Positions 1 to 17,493 of a stretch of DNA of 64,000 bases are shown here, one piece after another. Each line of letters begins with the position of its first letter. Within the stretch, counting starts at the first letter, position 1. Source of the DNA: Dirofilaria immitis (Eukaryota > Nematoda > Chromadorea > Rhabditida > Onchocercidae); contig JAKNDB010000047.1 of NCBI GenBank assembly GCA_024305405.1, forward strand, positions 102,740-166,739. Direction: 5' to 3'. The notes under the pieces were generated by a model, which was not told the DNA's origin, did not search any database, and saw nothing but the letters and a program-made list of their open reading frames with translations. Position numbers and translations under genes: made by a program.

Positions 1-527
1 AATTTATTAGACAGATTGCTTCTATTTTTTGAAATATTTAATTGCAAAAAAAAAAATTTTATATTATTAAAAAAAGACAGGAAAGAATGTTTTGTATGAA
101 AAATTAAAAATGAGAATTTTAGGATGGGAAAAGATGAAAATTTTTGAACGCAAGAATAAAGAAAAAAGAGAGAGAGAGAAAGAGGAAGAAGAGGAAAATA
201 ATAAAAGGAATTTAATTTATAATATTTTTCATATAATATGGAAAATATGTAACATATATAGGATAAAGGTCAGCACAATAATTAAAAGATCCTGAAGAAG
301 GAGCTGACCTATTTAGCAACAGATATCAAAGAAAAGTGTAAATAAAGCATTATGACCTTTGAGATGTCATTTGCTAGGATAATATGAACGACATTCATAT
401 TATCGTCATTTCTGTTTCTTAAAAAAATGATATAAACAAAAATAATGGTATTAATTTTTTACCTTTCAAAATATTTATAGTTGAGATCTGGAACAGCATT
501 ATAGCTGTATGAGGCGTAAAACATTAG

Positions 528-632
528 CCGGGTGTAATTTCTGAACTGAATAATGAAACGTCTCGTCCACGTCGTCCACGTAAGTTCATTCACGATTTCA
601 TCAAATCGTATTTTTCAGACTTCAAATGTTGA
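528..632 (+). CDS. Possible terminal exon of an unidentified gene entering from the left
   Basis: After an acceptor-like ATTAG at 523-527, an open frame of 34 codons runs to TGA at 630-632. It reads PGVISELNNETSRPRRP at the start and ends in SDFKC. The stretch is clearly richer in G+C than its surroundings, and a polyadenylation-type AATAAA lies at 651-656, about 20 bases after the stop. These three points together suggest a last exon. No upstream exon could be recognised between 1 and 527, so the rest of the gene would lie to the left of the window. I do not recognise the protein. A GTAAGT at 574-579 inside the frame could also be a donor, which would shorten the exon. Confidence 0.35.
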   Translation, partial: PGVISELNNETSRPRRPRKFIHDFIKSYFSDFKC

Positions 633-656
633 ATAATCAAAATTAAAATCAATAAA

Positions 657-3600
657 CGCGAATTTTCTTCTTTTTTTTTCTCTAAAAATAACAGAAAGAA
701 AATAATGAAATGATAATGAATTGTAAGGAAAATAAAAAAAAGAAGAAATTGGAAGGAAAAATGACAAAAAAAAGTAAAAGAATGATAAGTTTAAAGAGAG
801 AAAAGAAAACTGAAAAAATGATCAAATCAAAATACGATATGCTATCTGAAAATACAGATAAGATATTCGATACAGACAGATGGATGTAAAATGGTTAAAA
901 AAGGATCTTGAATTGATAACTGATACTACAAAAAATTAGGTTGCAAAACTGTTCGCATCCGAATCCCTTCGTTTCTTTTTTTTTGAAAAAATAATTCTCA
1001 TTAGAATTTATATGCATATATTATGGTAAATTTCTGATAATTATAATAATTTCGTAATTATTCGCTCAAATTTCTTAGCATATCAAAATCTTTATATTAG
1101 AATCAGAAAATCAGATGATAAAAAAATTATATTTAGTAATCATTCGATTAAATTTCTTAACAATAATATATATTAGAATCTTTATATGAGAATCCGAAAA
1201 ATCGGATAACGACAGAAGAAAATGATCAATAGCAATATATCGTATTATAGAAAAATTTTAGCAAACAAAAACGAATGCTAATTTAAAAATACTAATCAAA
1301 ATGAATTGATAGATAAAAAATGATTTTCAATGATTCTGGATAGATTGAAAATATTTTGCATTGAAAAATTTCTGAAAAAAATTGATTAGTAAATTTTAAA
1401 ATAATGCATAAATTAAACAATTTGATAAGAATAAAGGAAGCCTAGTGAAATTAGCTATTGCATTGTATTTCATATATAATATCGCAAAAGAAATTCATAT
1501 TATCAAATTTAAAAATAGTATGATATCCATTTTTCATCGATAAAATTATTTATAATTTTTTTTTTAGAAAAATTTATTGGCAAAAATTTTATTTTTTACC
1601 AACTTTCAAATTTCGCAAATTTTTAAGTAATCAAAATCAAAAGAAAATAAATTAAAGAAATAGAAAAATTTTCTGAAAAATTTTGAGTTTAAAAGGAAAT
1701 TAAATTTATTTTTTAACCAATGTGTAAAATCTTTTCCAATTTTTTTTTCACCGCAAGAAATATTAAAATAATAATCGTTTTTACCTTCTCTGTTGGCAAA
1801 TTTTTATGTAAAAAAATATTTTAGAAAAAAAAGGAAAGAAATTTTCGTATAAAAAATGTAAAAAAAAGAATTTAGAAAACATAAATTAAAAAATAAGAAA
1901 TTTTCGCGCATTGAAAATGGAATTTTCGTGAAATAATATAAGAGAAAAACGATAAAATGAAATAAAATATGAATGCAATTTCATGAAACATTTATAAAAA
2001 TTTCATTTTTTTCTTCCATTTCTTATCGGGAAAACAAAAAAACCTGTCGAGAAAAATAAAAAAAGGAATGAAATAAAAGCAGAAATAAAAAGGAAAAAAA
2101 GACGAAAATATGAGTAATAATTAAACATTGTTCAATTGTGATAATTTCTAAATTAAATATCAAAAATAAATATTTCAACAAAAAGAAATGTTAAATTGCT
2201 ACCTTTTATTAACTTCAAATTTGCAATGAATTTTTGAAGCGAAAAATTCAAACAATTAAATTTTAATATTTGAATAAAATTTAGCAAAAAGTCTTAAAAG
2301 TTATAAACTGAAATAAAATGATCAAGATTTTTCAACTCATTCATCTAAAATTGATTAAATTTTTAATCGGAATTTAATTATTCCAACATGATTACTTGAA
2401 ACTCATAAAAACTAATTATTTAAACATTTCAATCAAATTAATTAATATTTTTTTATCTTTTACCGCATTTTTACAGTAAACGAGAGGCTATATTTTAATA
2501 TGGCTTTCATTATCCATAATGTTTTATCAATTTATTATCACTTGTTATCATATTTCATTCAAATTTTAAAGTAAAATGAACTTTTTATAATTATTAGTAA
2601 AAAAAGTTGGCAATAAAGAAAAAATTTCTTCAAATTAAACTTATTTAAATACTTAATAAATAATAGAATGAAAATTAGAAATTTATCTAAATATTTAGTA
2701 AATAATAACAAATAGAATTTATAATATTTATTTGCTTATTATTCTATTTAATAGAAATGAATTATTAAAGATCAATAGTCAAAAAATAAGAATGATTAAA
2801 CGGAAAAAATATAAGGAAAATTGTTTATAAAAATATATTTATTTATTATAATATTTTTTTAAAACTGTTCTTTGATAAAAAGAATTTTCTTTGTTTTTAC
2901 ATAAAAGTTCAATTTCTAAGTTTGATTTATTACTTGTTTTTTCAACAAAACAATATTTATATACATGTTCGTTTTTTTTTTTTTTATATCTTTAATTAGT
3001 TTTAAAAGCAATTATCACACTAACTTATCATTTAAACAATTAAGAAGAAAGAAAAAAACGAGAGAAATTAATTCCTCCTTTTTGTTTAAATTAAAAAGAT
3101 AAAAGTTTCTAATAAAAACTGATAGATAGAAGATAAGAGATAAGATTAAGAAAAAAAAGTGAATTTTGTTAAATGAAAAAGAAATAATTTTCAAAAAAAT
3201 GCTTTCAATTTTTTCTTTTATTCTTATAAAATTATACAAATGAGGAAGTAAAAAGGAAATGAAAATAAAATTTTTTTTTTTATTAAATAGAAAGATTGGA
3301 ATTAATTAATTCAAGAATTAAAAAGAATTGATTGAAAATTTAGATTAAATAAGCTTTGATAAGTTATCATTCATTCTTATTTTATATACTATAATTAATG
3401 ATTGATTGATTAAATTTAGATAAAATAATTTGAATAATGAAAATAAACTGTTATATTTATCAAATGGTATCGAAGGAATTGTTCACTCATTTTGTTTGAT
3501 TGCAATTTTTACAAAAACAAATATTATACTTTATTTTATTAGATATCGAATTTGAAACATTTATTTATAATAGAATGAAATTAAATAAAAATAATTTATA

Positions 3601-5035
3601 TAAAAATTATTTATTTATTTTTATTCGATTACAATTTTACGATTTAAATTTAATTAAATTAGACTTTTGAATCAAACAAATATTATATTTTATTTATTTG
3701 TAAATTGAATATAAAGTATTCATTTTTTGATAAATAAATAAAAACTAAATAAAAGTATTTAATGTAAAATGGAAAGTTTGTATAATTTTATCAGACACAT
3801 AATTAAATTTTTATCATTTTTCATATCATTCAATTTATGAATATGGAAAATGATAATTTTAATTATTTTGCGAAATTACTTAGAGATGGTTTATTATGAA
3901 TTAAAAATTAAATTTTCGAAATGTATAAATTGTGATTTGGTGATTGAGCCGGGAAAATAAAAATAATCTAATAGATGGAATAAATAAATGGAAATTGAAA
4001 AAATATCATACTAATACTGAAACCTTTGAAATAATTAAGTTTTGCAATAATTAATTATAAAGCAATTTGAAAATACATTTATAAGATTTATGAAATAAGA
4101 AATAATCCTATCAATTATAATTAAATTTCGTCTGTAAAAACAAATTAAATCATATATTTTTAAAAATCAAAAAGAAAAATTCAATTAATTGCTAATCAAT
4201 TGAATTGATGCGAAATTTAATTATTTCTACGACCGATTTTAAAAAAAAGTTTTTTTAATGAAAATTAAAGAATTGAATTAAAATCGAAATTACTAAATAT
4301 TTAAAAGTATAATAAAAACAAAATTTTCGCTCTTAAAATAATTTTAAAGCATTTTTTAGCCATTTCTTTCCATAATTAAATTAAAATAATTTTTTCCTAT
4401 TTAAATGCATTTTTTGATTTAATTTTTCTTTTTTGATTTAACTTTCATATTTAAAAAAGAAATTTTTTCAATTTATATTATTAATAATTAAACCAATCTT
4501 TCTTTTATAAAATGCCGAAAATGTTGCTTATTAAAATTTCTATCAAAATTGTGATATACAAATTATAGAACAAAAATATGAATACAAATATAATTAATTA
4601 ATTAAGTTAAAGAGTTAAATTAATATTAAAAAAAAAGAAATTTAAAAGAATTATTAAACTTTAAACTTATCATAACTCTATGAAATTTTATTAAGTTAAG
4701 CTAATAATGCTTAAATTTCATTGCAACTTTGACAAAATTTGAAAAGTATGCTAAATTAATTAATGCTAATAATAATAATGTAATGCTTGCAAAGTAAAAA
4801 ATTAAATGTTTAAAAATTAAAAACAACAAGCAATTATATGAAATAAATATTGATATGATAAAAAGATTACGCAAAATGAAGAAAGGGTAGGGGATGAATA
4901 GAGCAGAAAAATGAATAATTTTATTTTTAGAATTAGACAGAAAAGAAAAAAATTTTAAGATAGAAATAAAATTAGTAAAACTAATAAAAATTTCTTCTAA
5001 CTTATACATAAATATGAACATATATTTGCGCCCAT
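657..5035. other. AT-rich DNA without recognisable genes
   Basis: The sequence is dominated by A/T homopolymers and short AT words. Open frames are short and of Lys/Asn/Ile/Phe composition, as expected from base composition alone. I see no splice-bounded coding stretch, no RNA gene and no long repeat here. Confidence 0.6.
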
Positions 5036-5414
5036 ACATACCTACATACTCCTACATACACACCGACATACACCCACTTCTATACATACGCTCACATACC
5101 GGTACAAGCATATACATACACACATAATACATGATATATACATCCATATACGCCAACATACATACACAATGTACACACCTACATTCATATATATATATAT
5201 ATATACGTATATATAGCACACAATATATAAGTACATATACACATACACATACGTATACATAGACATACACACATACTCACATAGACACATATATCTAAAT
5301 GCATAATATAATACATGTACAGCCACATACATACAGTACACACACATACACTCATAACATGTATATACACGAAAACATATAATACATTTACATATATATA
5401 TGTATATACAAACT

Positions 5415-5451
<37 letters not shown>

Positions 5452-5515
5452 ATATATATATACATACATGCATATATACATATATATACACATATAAATT
5501 ATATAAATTGCTTGA
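5036..5515. repeat. Degenerate TACA/CATA microsatellite block with a (CA)n core
   Basis: About 480 bases are built from ACATAC, CATATA and TACA words, with an uninterrupted CA run at about 5418-5446 and TA-rich flanks. The stop-free frames on both strands (Tyr/Val/Cys-rich on the minus strand, Thr/His-rich on the plus strand) are products of this repeat and are not genes. Confidence 0.85.
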
Positions 5516-7675
5516 TTACCATACCCATACAGTATGCTAAGAGAATGTAAATAAAATAGTATGTTATGTAAATAAATGACATTCATAAATTTTGAAAAAT
5601 AAGAAATATAATTTTTTTTTCTGAATTTTTCTATTTCATTTATATATATTTATGTAAAGAGAGAAGAAGAAAGAAAAAAGAAGAGAAGGAAATAGGATAG
5701 AAAAGAGAAGAGAAGAGAGAAGGAAAGAAAAGATGAAAAGAGCAATTGTTAAAGGATAAAAATTCATTAAACTTCTACTAACTAATAAATAAATAATTTA
5801 AAAAGCAATTCCATAGGAAGGAGAAACTTTTTAAGCAAAAATTCATTACCATTGCTAATAATAATACGTTAAGAAATAAATTTTGCATAATATTTTCTTT
5901 TTTTATTATTATTATTATAAAATGGATATTTCTATTTTTCTTTGAAATTATATTAATTTTGTTAATTAAATTATTAAATTTTTCATCGATGCTTTCTTTT
6001 TTTTTAAATAATTCATTTCAATATTATGTCTATTTTTAACAATTAAATAAGTTAATAATTTCATAATATTTGTTGAAAATAATTAATACTATTAATTAAA
6101 TCGATTAAAATTACCGTAAGCACTTATTAATATTTTTGGGTAGTAATTAATCCATTAATTAAAACAAATTAAAAAGTGCTATTAATATTGTTATTATTAT
6201 TATTCATAGTAATCAATCGATATTATTAATTAAACAAATTAAAATTTAAGGAATTATTATTAGCTATTTTTGAAAATAAATTATAATGAATATTTTTCAT
6301 TTATAGCAAAAATTTTCGAAAATTCATAAAAACAAAAAGAAAATTATTTGGTACAAATCTATCAGAAAAAGCAAAAAAAAGATATTGCAATTTTGACTTA
6401 TTTATTTTCTTTTAAACTAACATAAGCAATAATTTCGTTTTTCATTTTAATAATCTTTTGTAAAATCGAAAACTTTTTTGCTTCTTTCTTTATTTGTAAA
6501 AAAATCTTTTAGAAATAAAAATTTCAGAAAAAAATTTCATAGTACGATTTGGTCCTTGTACTTTAAAGGAAGTGTTTTCATTTTTTATTACTTAATAATT
6601 TTTTTAAAAAATTTTATTAATTCTTTTTTATTTGTTAAAACATTATCAAAAATAAAAGTAAAAATATTACGGTATAATTTATTTGTTAATATAAAAACAT
6701 TCCTTTTTTTTTATTTCAATGATTTTTAAAAATTTTCACAAAAGCAAAAAATTTCCCATTCATTCTTTTTCTTAAATTTATTAAAATTTTAGAAAGAAAA
6801 AGTCCTACTTCAAAAAAAAATCACAAAATAAAAAATTTTGTTTGACTCTTTTTTTTTTAATTTATCAAAAATCTACCGGAAGTAAATGTATGAAAAACAA
6901 GGAAATGATTCAACTGCTTATGAATCATAACAATAACTTCAAAAAAGCAAGAAAAAATTTAAAAAAATTAGCGCTAGAAAAAATAGATCGACGATTGATA
7001 CCATAAATCAAAAATACTAAGTAAACTTTTTATCAAATGATATTTTGCAATAAAATAAAATCAAACAAGTATGAATGAGCGATTGTTTGATAACAAAAAA
7101 AATTTCATCAATCTGTCAAGATTTATTTATCAGTCATAAAATGGGTTTTTTTCCAACAATTGAGATTTTCCATACAAAAGAAATTTTACAATTCAAGAAT
7201 TTTTGAATTTACATGAAAATCTCAAATATATGCACAACTTTGTTATATGTATTAGAAAGAGTGAGAATACTTTTTTTTTCTAAAAATATTATTAAATATT
7301 ATTATAGAATTTTTCAAAATTCTATAATAATTTCAAAAGATTAATTAAAAAAATAAAATATTTAAAAGAATTACTTATATGGCAAAATACTAATTAAAAC
7401 AAATTTTTTTTGCTTGAAATTATGAAATGAAAAAAATAAATTAATTTTTACAAAATAATAACGTTAATTTTTCAGAGAATGAGGAAGAAAAAGGAAACAA
7501 AAAATAAAAATATTTTTGCTGACAATATTTCATGCAAAGAAAAAAAGGAAGAAATTATTAGTTGTAAAAACTTTTTATGTATTAACAAATATTTTTCGTA
7601 AAATTGGAAAAAAATCAATAATATGAACAACGATTAATAAACATAATAATAGCGTCGTTTTTTTTCTGATTGATA
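5516..7675. other. AT-rich DNA without recognisable genes
   Basis: There are A/T runs throughout, with a purine-rich GAGAAG stretch near 5660-5740. No coding exon could be supported on either strand. Confidence 0.6.
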
Positions 7676-7679
7676 TATA

Positions 7680-8540
7680 TACTTTTTTCATTTTCATCAT
7701 CATTAATATTGTTTATTAACATTGTTGTTGTTATTATTGCTCCTAATAGATCGTTATTGTTGTTGTTATCATCGTTAACATCGTCATCTTCATTCTTATT
7801 GTTTTCAGAAACAAATGATAAAAATGATGATGATAGGAACGATATAAATAATGTCATTAATCGTTGTCATTTCTAACATCGCCCTTACATCACAAATCTA
7901 TCATCATCATTATTTCTACTGTCCTAGTATTACTATTCTTATTTTCATCAACATCAACATCATTATCATTGCCAGTAAATCATTAATTATTATTGTTATC
8001 ATCTTCATTCTCATTATTTAAAAAAATGAATAGTATTAATAGTACCGATATAATTACTACTATTAATTGTTATCATCAACATCAATTCTAGCATCGCTTA
8101 TTATTATTTTTTAAAAATTACTTTGAATATCATTATTACTATTTGTCAGCATCAGTTATTCGTTGATATTAGCATTATTATTGTCATTTCTTAAAATTAT
8201 CATTATTACTGTTAGTCATTATCACTAGTATCATTTTTATTCATCACCTTAATCATTTTTTTTTCAAATATATCATCCTCACTACTATTTGCTAGCATTA
8301 GCATCACTGTTATCATTTTTAACTATTATTATTACCATTAATTGAAAATAACTAATAACAAAAATTAGTAATAATAATATCACCAAAATCAATATCATTT
8401 TAAATGACACTAATAATAACAATTAATGATAATAATTAATTAGTATCAGTATCATTTATATTCATCATTCCAATCATTTTTTAAAAGAATTATTATCTTT
8501 AACATTAATTATTACTGATTGTTATCAAAGATATAAATAA
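7680..8540. repeat. Degenerate ATT/ATC trinucleotide-rich tract
   Basis: Roughly 860 bases are dominated by TTATTATCATCATT-like words, with only short perfect runs. It looks like an old trinucleotide microsatellite that has mutated. Short Ser/Asn-rich open frames here on both strands are explained by the repeat. Confidence 0.7.
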
Positions 8541-10100
8541 ATCTTACACGCAAAAGAAAAAAATGTTGTACTGATTAATTGTAGAAATCTCACACTGATT
8601 AAGTATAAAAATGTGATACTAATTAAACGTAAAAATATTATAATGATTAAACACAAACAATGAAAATAAACTTTTTTAAACGAAGAAAAAGAGTATTTTT
8701 GTTTGAAAAGATTTTTGCTTCTAACAAAAATACCAACTGTTAAAATGTGATACGTGGCCGTAAAAGTGTAATAAAAGTAGAGAAAAGATGAAAAAAAAAG
8801 ATGAAAAAGAATAAAGGCATAGGAAAGGTGAAAAAATTTTTAAAAATTGAAAAGGTCATGAGTATTTCAAACATCCGGATGAATCAATTATTCTCTCTCT
8901 TTTTTTTTTTTAAATTAAATCAATAATAATATATTTAAATTTCTGTGTAAAAATATTTTTTCAACTTTATACCTTTTCTAATTAAAACGTATTCTGAATG
9001 AGAAATCTTTTATTATACAAATATTTTATAAGTAATCTTTATTAGACGAAAAATCGAAATAAAAAAATTATTTTAATAGTAATTGAAAAAGAGGTAATAA
9101 TTTAATTAGAATGATCGATTTAATCGTATTATTCGAAAATGCAAAAAAAAAAATTAAAATTTAATGAATGAAATAAATAAAATTTGATATTAATGGATTC
9201 TGAAATCCTATTTTTATACCAATTATCATTGAGAAATACAAGTATGTGATTAGAACATTTCACAAATTTAGTTAGTAAAATTAAGTAAATAATTCATATA
9301 ATCATTTCGAACTTATATTTTACGTGAACTGAATATCGAGATCATTGTGAGTTTAGTAATAGTTTTTTTAGTCATATATTTTATAATCTAATAATAGAAG
9401 TATGAAATTTTTATCTTTAGTAACATCTATAAATTTTAATAGAAACAATTTTAATTTGAAGCCAAAATCCAATTTAATTAAAATATATACTAATATAATT
9501 AATAAATTAATCATAAAAATGATGTAGGATGAATATAATAATATGTATAGTAAAAATAAAATATAATGTACTATTTATATTATTTTTAAAATTTAAAATA
9601 AAGCATAAAAATTAAAAAACGATTTCATATTTAATTTGTAATAAAATTTTAAATTTATATTTGGAAAAAATTTTGAATTCAATTAGAAATAAAATAGCAA
9701 ATTGATAAAAAACGTATTGATATGACTGATAAATAAATGAACAGAAATTCTATACAAATTCCAAAAAAAAAGCAAAAATGAAGAAGTAGAAGTCATAGTA
9801 ATGGGAATGAAAGAGGAGACGATGCAATACTCGAGAGTGAAGAGGGAACGGCGTCAAGAATCGAGAGTAAGAAGAGAATAGAGCAAGAATCGAAAATAGG
9901 GGATGATAAATAAGTTGACAACAATAGCATGATACGCTATACTATCACGTTTTCTCTTCTAGCGTTTAAGCATAATTGCAAACATCGATAGAAAATGATA
10001 ACAAGAAAAAGTTTGCTTATAAGATAAATTCAATTTATATGTACAAATGAACGTGTATGCGTGTAGATTGCGTGTACGTTGATACGTATGTCTGTATATG
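8541..10100. other. AT-rich DNA without a supported gene
   Basis: Mostly featureless AT-rich sequence. A less AT-rich patch at about 9780-9905 contains repeated AGAATCGAGAGTAAGA-like words and a short Arg/Glu-rich open frame. It has no convincing splice sites, so I do not call it a gene. Confidence 0.55.
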
Positions 10101-10107
10101 TATTATG

Positions 10108-10141
<34 letters not shown>

Positions 10142-10182
10142 TGTATGTATGTATGTATGTTTGTGTGTGTGTGTGTGTGTAT
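10100..10182. repeat. (GTAT)n followed by (GT)n microsatellite
   Basis: A nearly perfect run of about 14 GTAT tetranucleotides is followed by a GT run of about ten dinucleotides. The His/Thr-rich minus-strand open frame across it is a repeat artefact. Confidence 0.92.
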
Positions 10183-10302
10183 GCGTAATATATTTGGTAT
10201 GTAAAGAAAAATTGGCAACTATTTTAGTACCATACTGAAATAAAGATTATATTTGGAGAAAAAGAAAATACATGAAATATAATTTTTTTTATTTAAAAGT
10301 CA

Positions 10303-10490
10303 ATCGATTGATTTCATTATTCATCTTAATGTATTAGTAAATTGATTACTTCATTATACATCTTAATGTATTAGTAAATTGATTACTTCATTATTCATCT
10401 TAATGTATTAGTAAATTGATTACTTCATTATACATCTTAATGTATTAGTAAATTGATTACTTCATTATTCATCTTAATGTATTAGTAAAT
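10303..10490. repeat. 37-bp minisatellite, about five copies, alternating variants
   Basis: The unit contains ATTGATTACTTCATTAT followed by TCATC or ACATC and then TTAATGTATTAGTAA. The copies are nearly identical except that one base alternates T, A, T, A, T along the array. The first copy is truncated or diverged at its left end. The alternation suggests that a 74-bp dimer was the unit of amplification. Confidence 0.9.
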
Positions 10491-10888
10491 TTATGAATTA
10501 AAACAACGAAAAACAGGAACATTTTGCTTATAGTTTTAAATAAAAATCAATATTTGCTTTTTTCCTTTCTTTCTTTTATTTTTTAAATTTTAATAGATAT
10601 TTTTTCATTAAATATATTTTTTCTTCTCTAATTTCGTTTCATCGATATTTCATTTCAAATTTAATTAATATTAATCGAAAAGAAGAACGAAAAAAGATAT
10701 TACAATTAAAAAGAATTATTTTTTGATAAAGAAATTTCAAAAATTTAGTAAATTTCTTTATAAATATATAAAATTTTACTTGAACGATATCGATTTTTAT
10801 TAAATATATCTAATAAAAATTTATTTATTTGTTAAGTATATATGTATATGTTAATAAGTTATATTAACGCGTGTTTATGCATGATAAG

Positions 10889-11132
10889 ATTGATTTTAAT
10901 TTTTGAGAGTTTTTTGAGATCAAAATAAAAACATGCGTAGGCATGTTGTATATGTATGTAAATTAGCGATGTATATATATATATATGTCTGAAAGAATTG
11001 ATTTCAATTTTCGAAAATTTTTCGAGATCAAAGTATAAGTATTTATAAATATGTGTGGGTATGTAAGTAATAGTTGTGCATGTATATGTAAAATTGATTT
11101 CAATTTTTGAGAGTTTTTCGAGATCAAAGTAT
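10889..11132. repeat. Three spaced copies of a 40-bp motif
   Basis: Copies lie at 10889-10928, 10997-11036 and 11093-11132. All share ATTGATTT(C/T)AATTTT near the start and GAGATCAAA near the end. The spacers between them are dissimilar and rich in TATG words. On the minus strand the three copies fall in one stop-free frame and encode YFDLEKLSKIEIN-like peptides with single replacements. I treat this as a repeat family, not as a gene. Confidence 0.7.
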
Positions 11133-11139
11133 ATGACGA

Positions 11140-13180
11140 ATATAACAATCAGAAAAAGTTCATAAGTGAAATCTCTCATTATTTTTTTCCTTTTCCCCTC
11201 TCTTTCTTTCCCTCTCTCCTTTTTGGATGAATTAAATTTTTTCTTTAGTTTTTCTTTTTGTATAAAGAAGAAAACCATAGGACATAAAAAGAGAAATACC
11301 AATTGTAATGATGATAATAACGATAAAAACTGATAGTGATTATTAATATTTTCGTTGTTAACATCATCATTATCATACAAAAATAAAAAAAAATAGGTAA
11401 GGAACAAAATTGTATAGCCTGAAGGATACAGCGATCAATTTTATTTTTCAATTTGTAAACTTTAAAGGACAATTTAAGGTTACTTGGAAGAAATAAATAA
11501 ATAAATGACTGAACAAAGAAATTTTGACAATTCGAAATAAACTGGAAAATATATCAAATAACATTTGACGCATTACTTTGGATAAACATTAAAAATTGGG
11601 AAAAAATATATTTTGGAAATAAATTTCATTAAATCGAAGATAAATGATTAAAATTTTATTTTAAGGAATTTAAATTTAAGATTAATTGATAACTTATCGG
11701 AATATATTAATGGAAATTGCTAATAGTATCATAACAAAAATAAAATTATGGAATGAGGTTAAACTGCAAAAGAAAAATAATAATAATAATAATACTATTT
11801 TTAAGTAATAAATAGAAATGAAAAATAGAAGAAAATTTTATTAATTAGCCAAATAATCAATAATTAATTATTAATAATTTTATGTTATATTCTGATGATT
11901 CACAAAAATATACCGATATTAATTATTTATATCATGATAATTTATCGAAATATATTCAAATTATTTGTTGTATTCTGACGACTAATAAAAAAAATTAAAA
12001 TTAGTTCGGTTATACATCAATTAATTCACAGAAATATGTTGTAATATGTTAATCACTCATAAATAATACTACACATCATATTAAAAAAATAATACCTTAT
12101 ATCATATCATTAAAAAAATATATCACTAATAGTATTCATTTTTTTTGTATTTGATTATTTATTTTTTTTTGTATTTGATTATTACAATTATTATAACATT
12201 GATGATTTTATGAACGAAAGAAAAGCGATATTCAAAATGAATTACGACAATATTTGAACAAGCAATTCTATAATTTTTCAATAAAAAGTCATTTTTTCAA
12301 CTATACATCGTTTGAAAATCGTCGAAGTGATACAATCCAAATAATATGAATTGTCATTGTGATATAATTGATGTAAATCACATTTTCAGGGATGTTATAA
12401 ATTAAACGATAAGAAATTTGCGTAAATTTTTTATGTATAATTTCATGAAACCGAGTCTTATTCATCGTATCATAGTGTTATGAAGACAGTTGAAATGGAA
12501 TTAAATTAAAAAATTGTGCAATTAATTTATACATAATATTATATCATAAATTATATGAATGTTTTGTTTTTTTGTCTCGTCTCTATCAATATCATAACAT
12601 TTCTTAATTGTTATCATTATCAGAATGTGAATAATGGCAATAAATGAATTTAAATGTTAAATGTTATCAGAATAAAAATAAATCAAACAATTCCTTTACT
12701 TTCATTTATTTTCCGTAGAAATCATATGATTAAGCAATAATTACTCTGTCATAATTTAACAATATTTTCAATTTTAAATAAAAATTTTGTTATCAGTGAT
12801 AAAAATATTGACAAATATTATGACTTATAAAGACCTTTTTGTTATGATAAAACCGAGAGTAAGTTATAATTATAAATTGATTGATGAAATATTTGTCATA
12901 GAAATTTGCATATTTCACTTTCTATGTTTCATTTCAAATTCAAATTAAATTATTAAAATTTTTAAAATAATTTTTGAAAAATTTCAAATTTTACACAAAT
13001 ATATTAATAAAAAAATATTCTTAAAAGCATTATAAAATGGAAATTTCTATAATTTAATTTAAATTTATAAATTCACTGCATATTTTAAACAATAATTTAA
13101 TTAATAAATAAGTTTAATAGTGAAAAAAAGTTAATCCACAATTAGTTAATTAGTATCCATCAGAAAGTTTGTAATTAATT
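11140..13180. other. AT-rich DNA, 3' side of the alpha-tubulin gene
   Basis: No coding stretch is visible. The part next to 13183 must hold the tubulin 3' untranslated region. I could not place a clear AATAAA on the minus strand close to the stop codon. Confidence 0.5.
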
Positions 13181-13182
13181 AA

Positions 13183-17493
<4,311 letters not shown>

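Noticed and set aside
5042..5586. Minus-strand Tyr/Val/Cys-rich frames and plus-strand His/Thr frame
   Set aside because: Produced by the CATA/CA microsatellite; composition follows the repeat exactly.
10030..10218. His/Thr-rich minus-strand frame
   Set aside because: Generated by the GTAT/GT microsatellite.
10303..10490. Possible CRISPR-like array of regular direct repeats
   Set aside because: Units are contiguous with no unique spacers, and the genome is eukaryotic; it is a minisatellite.
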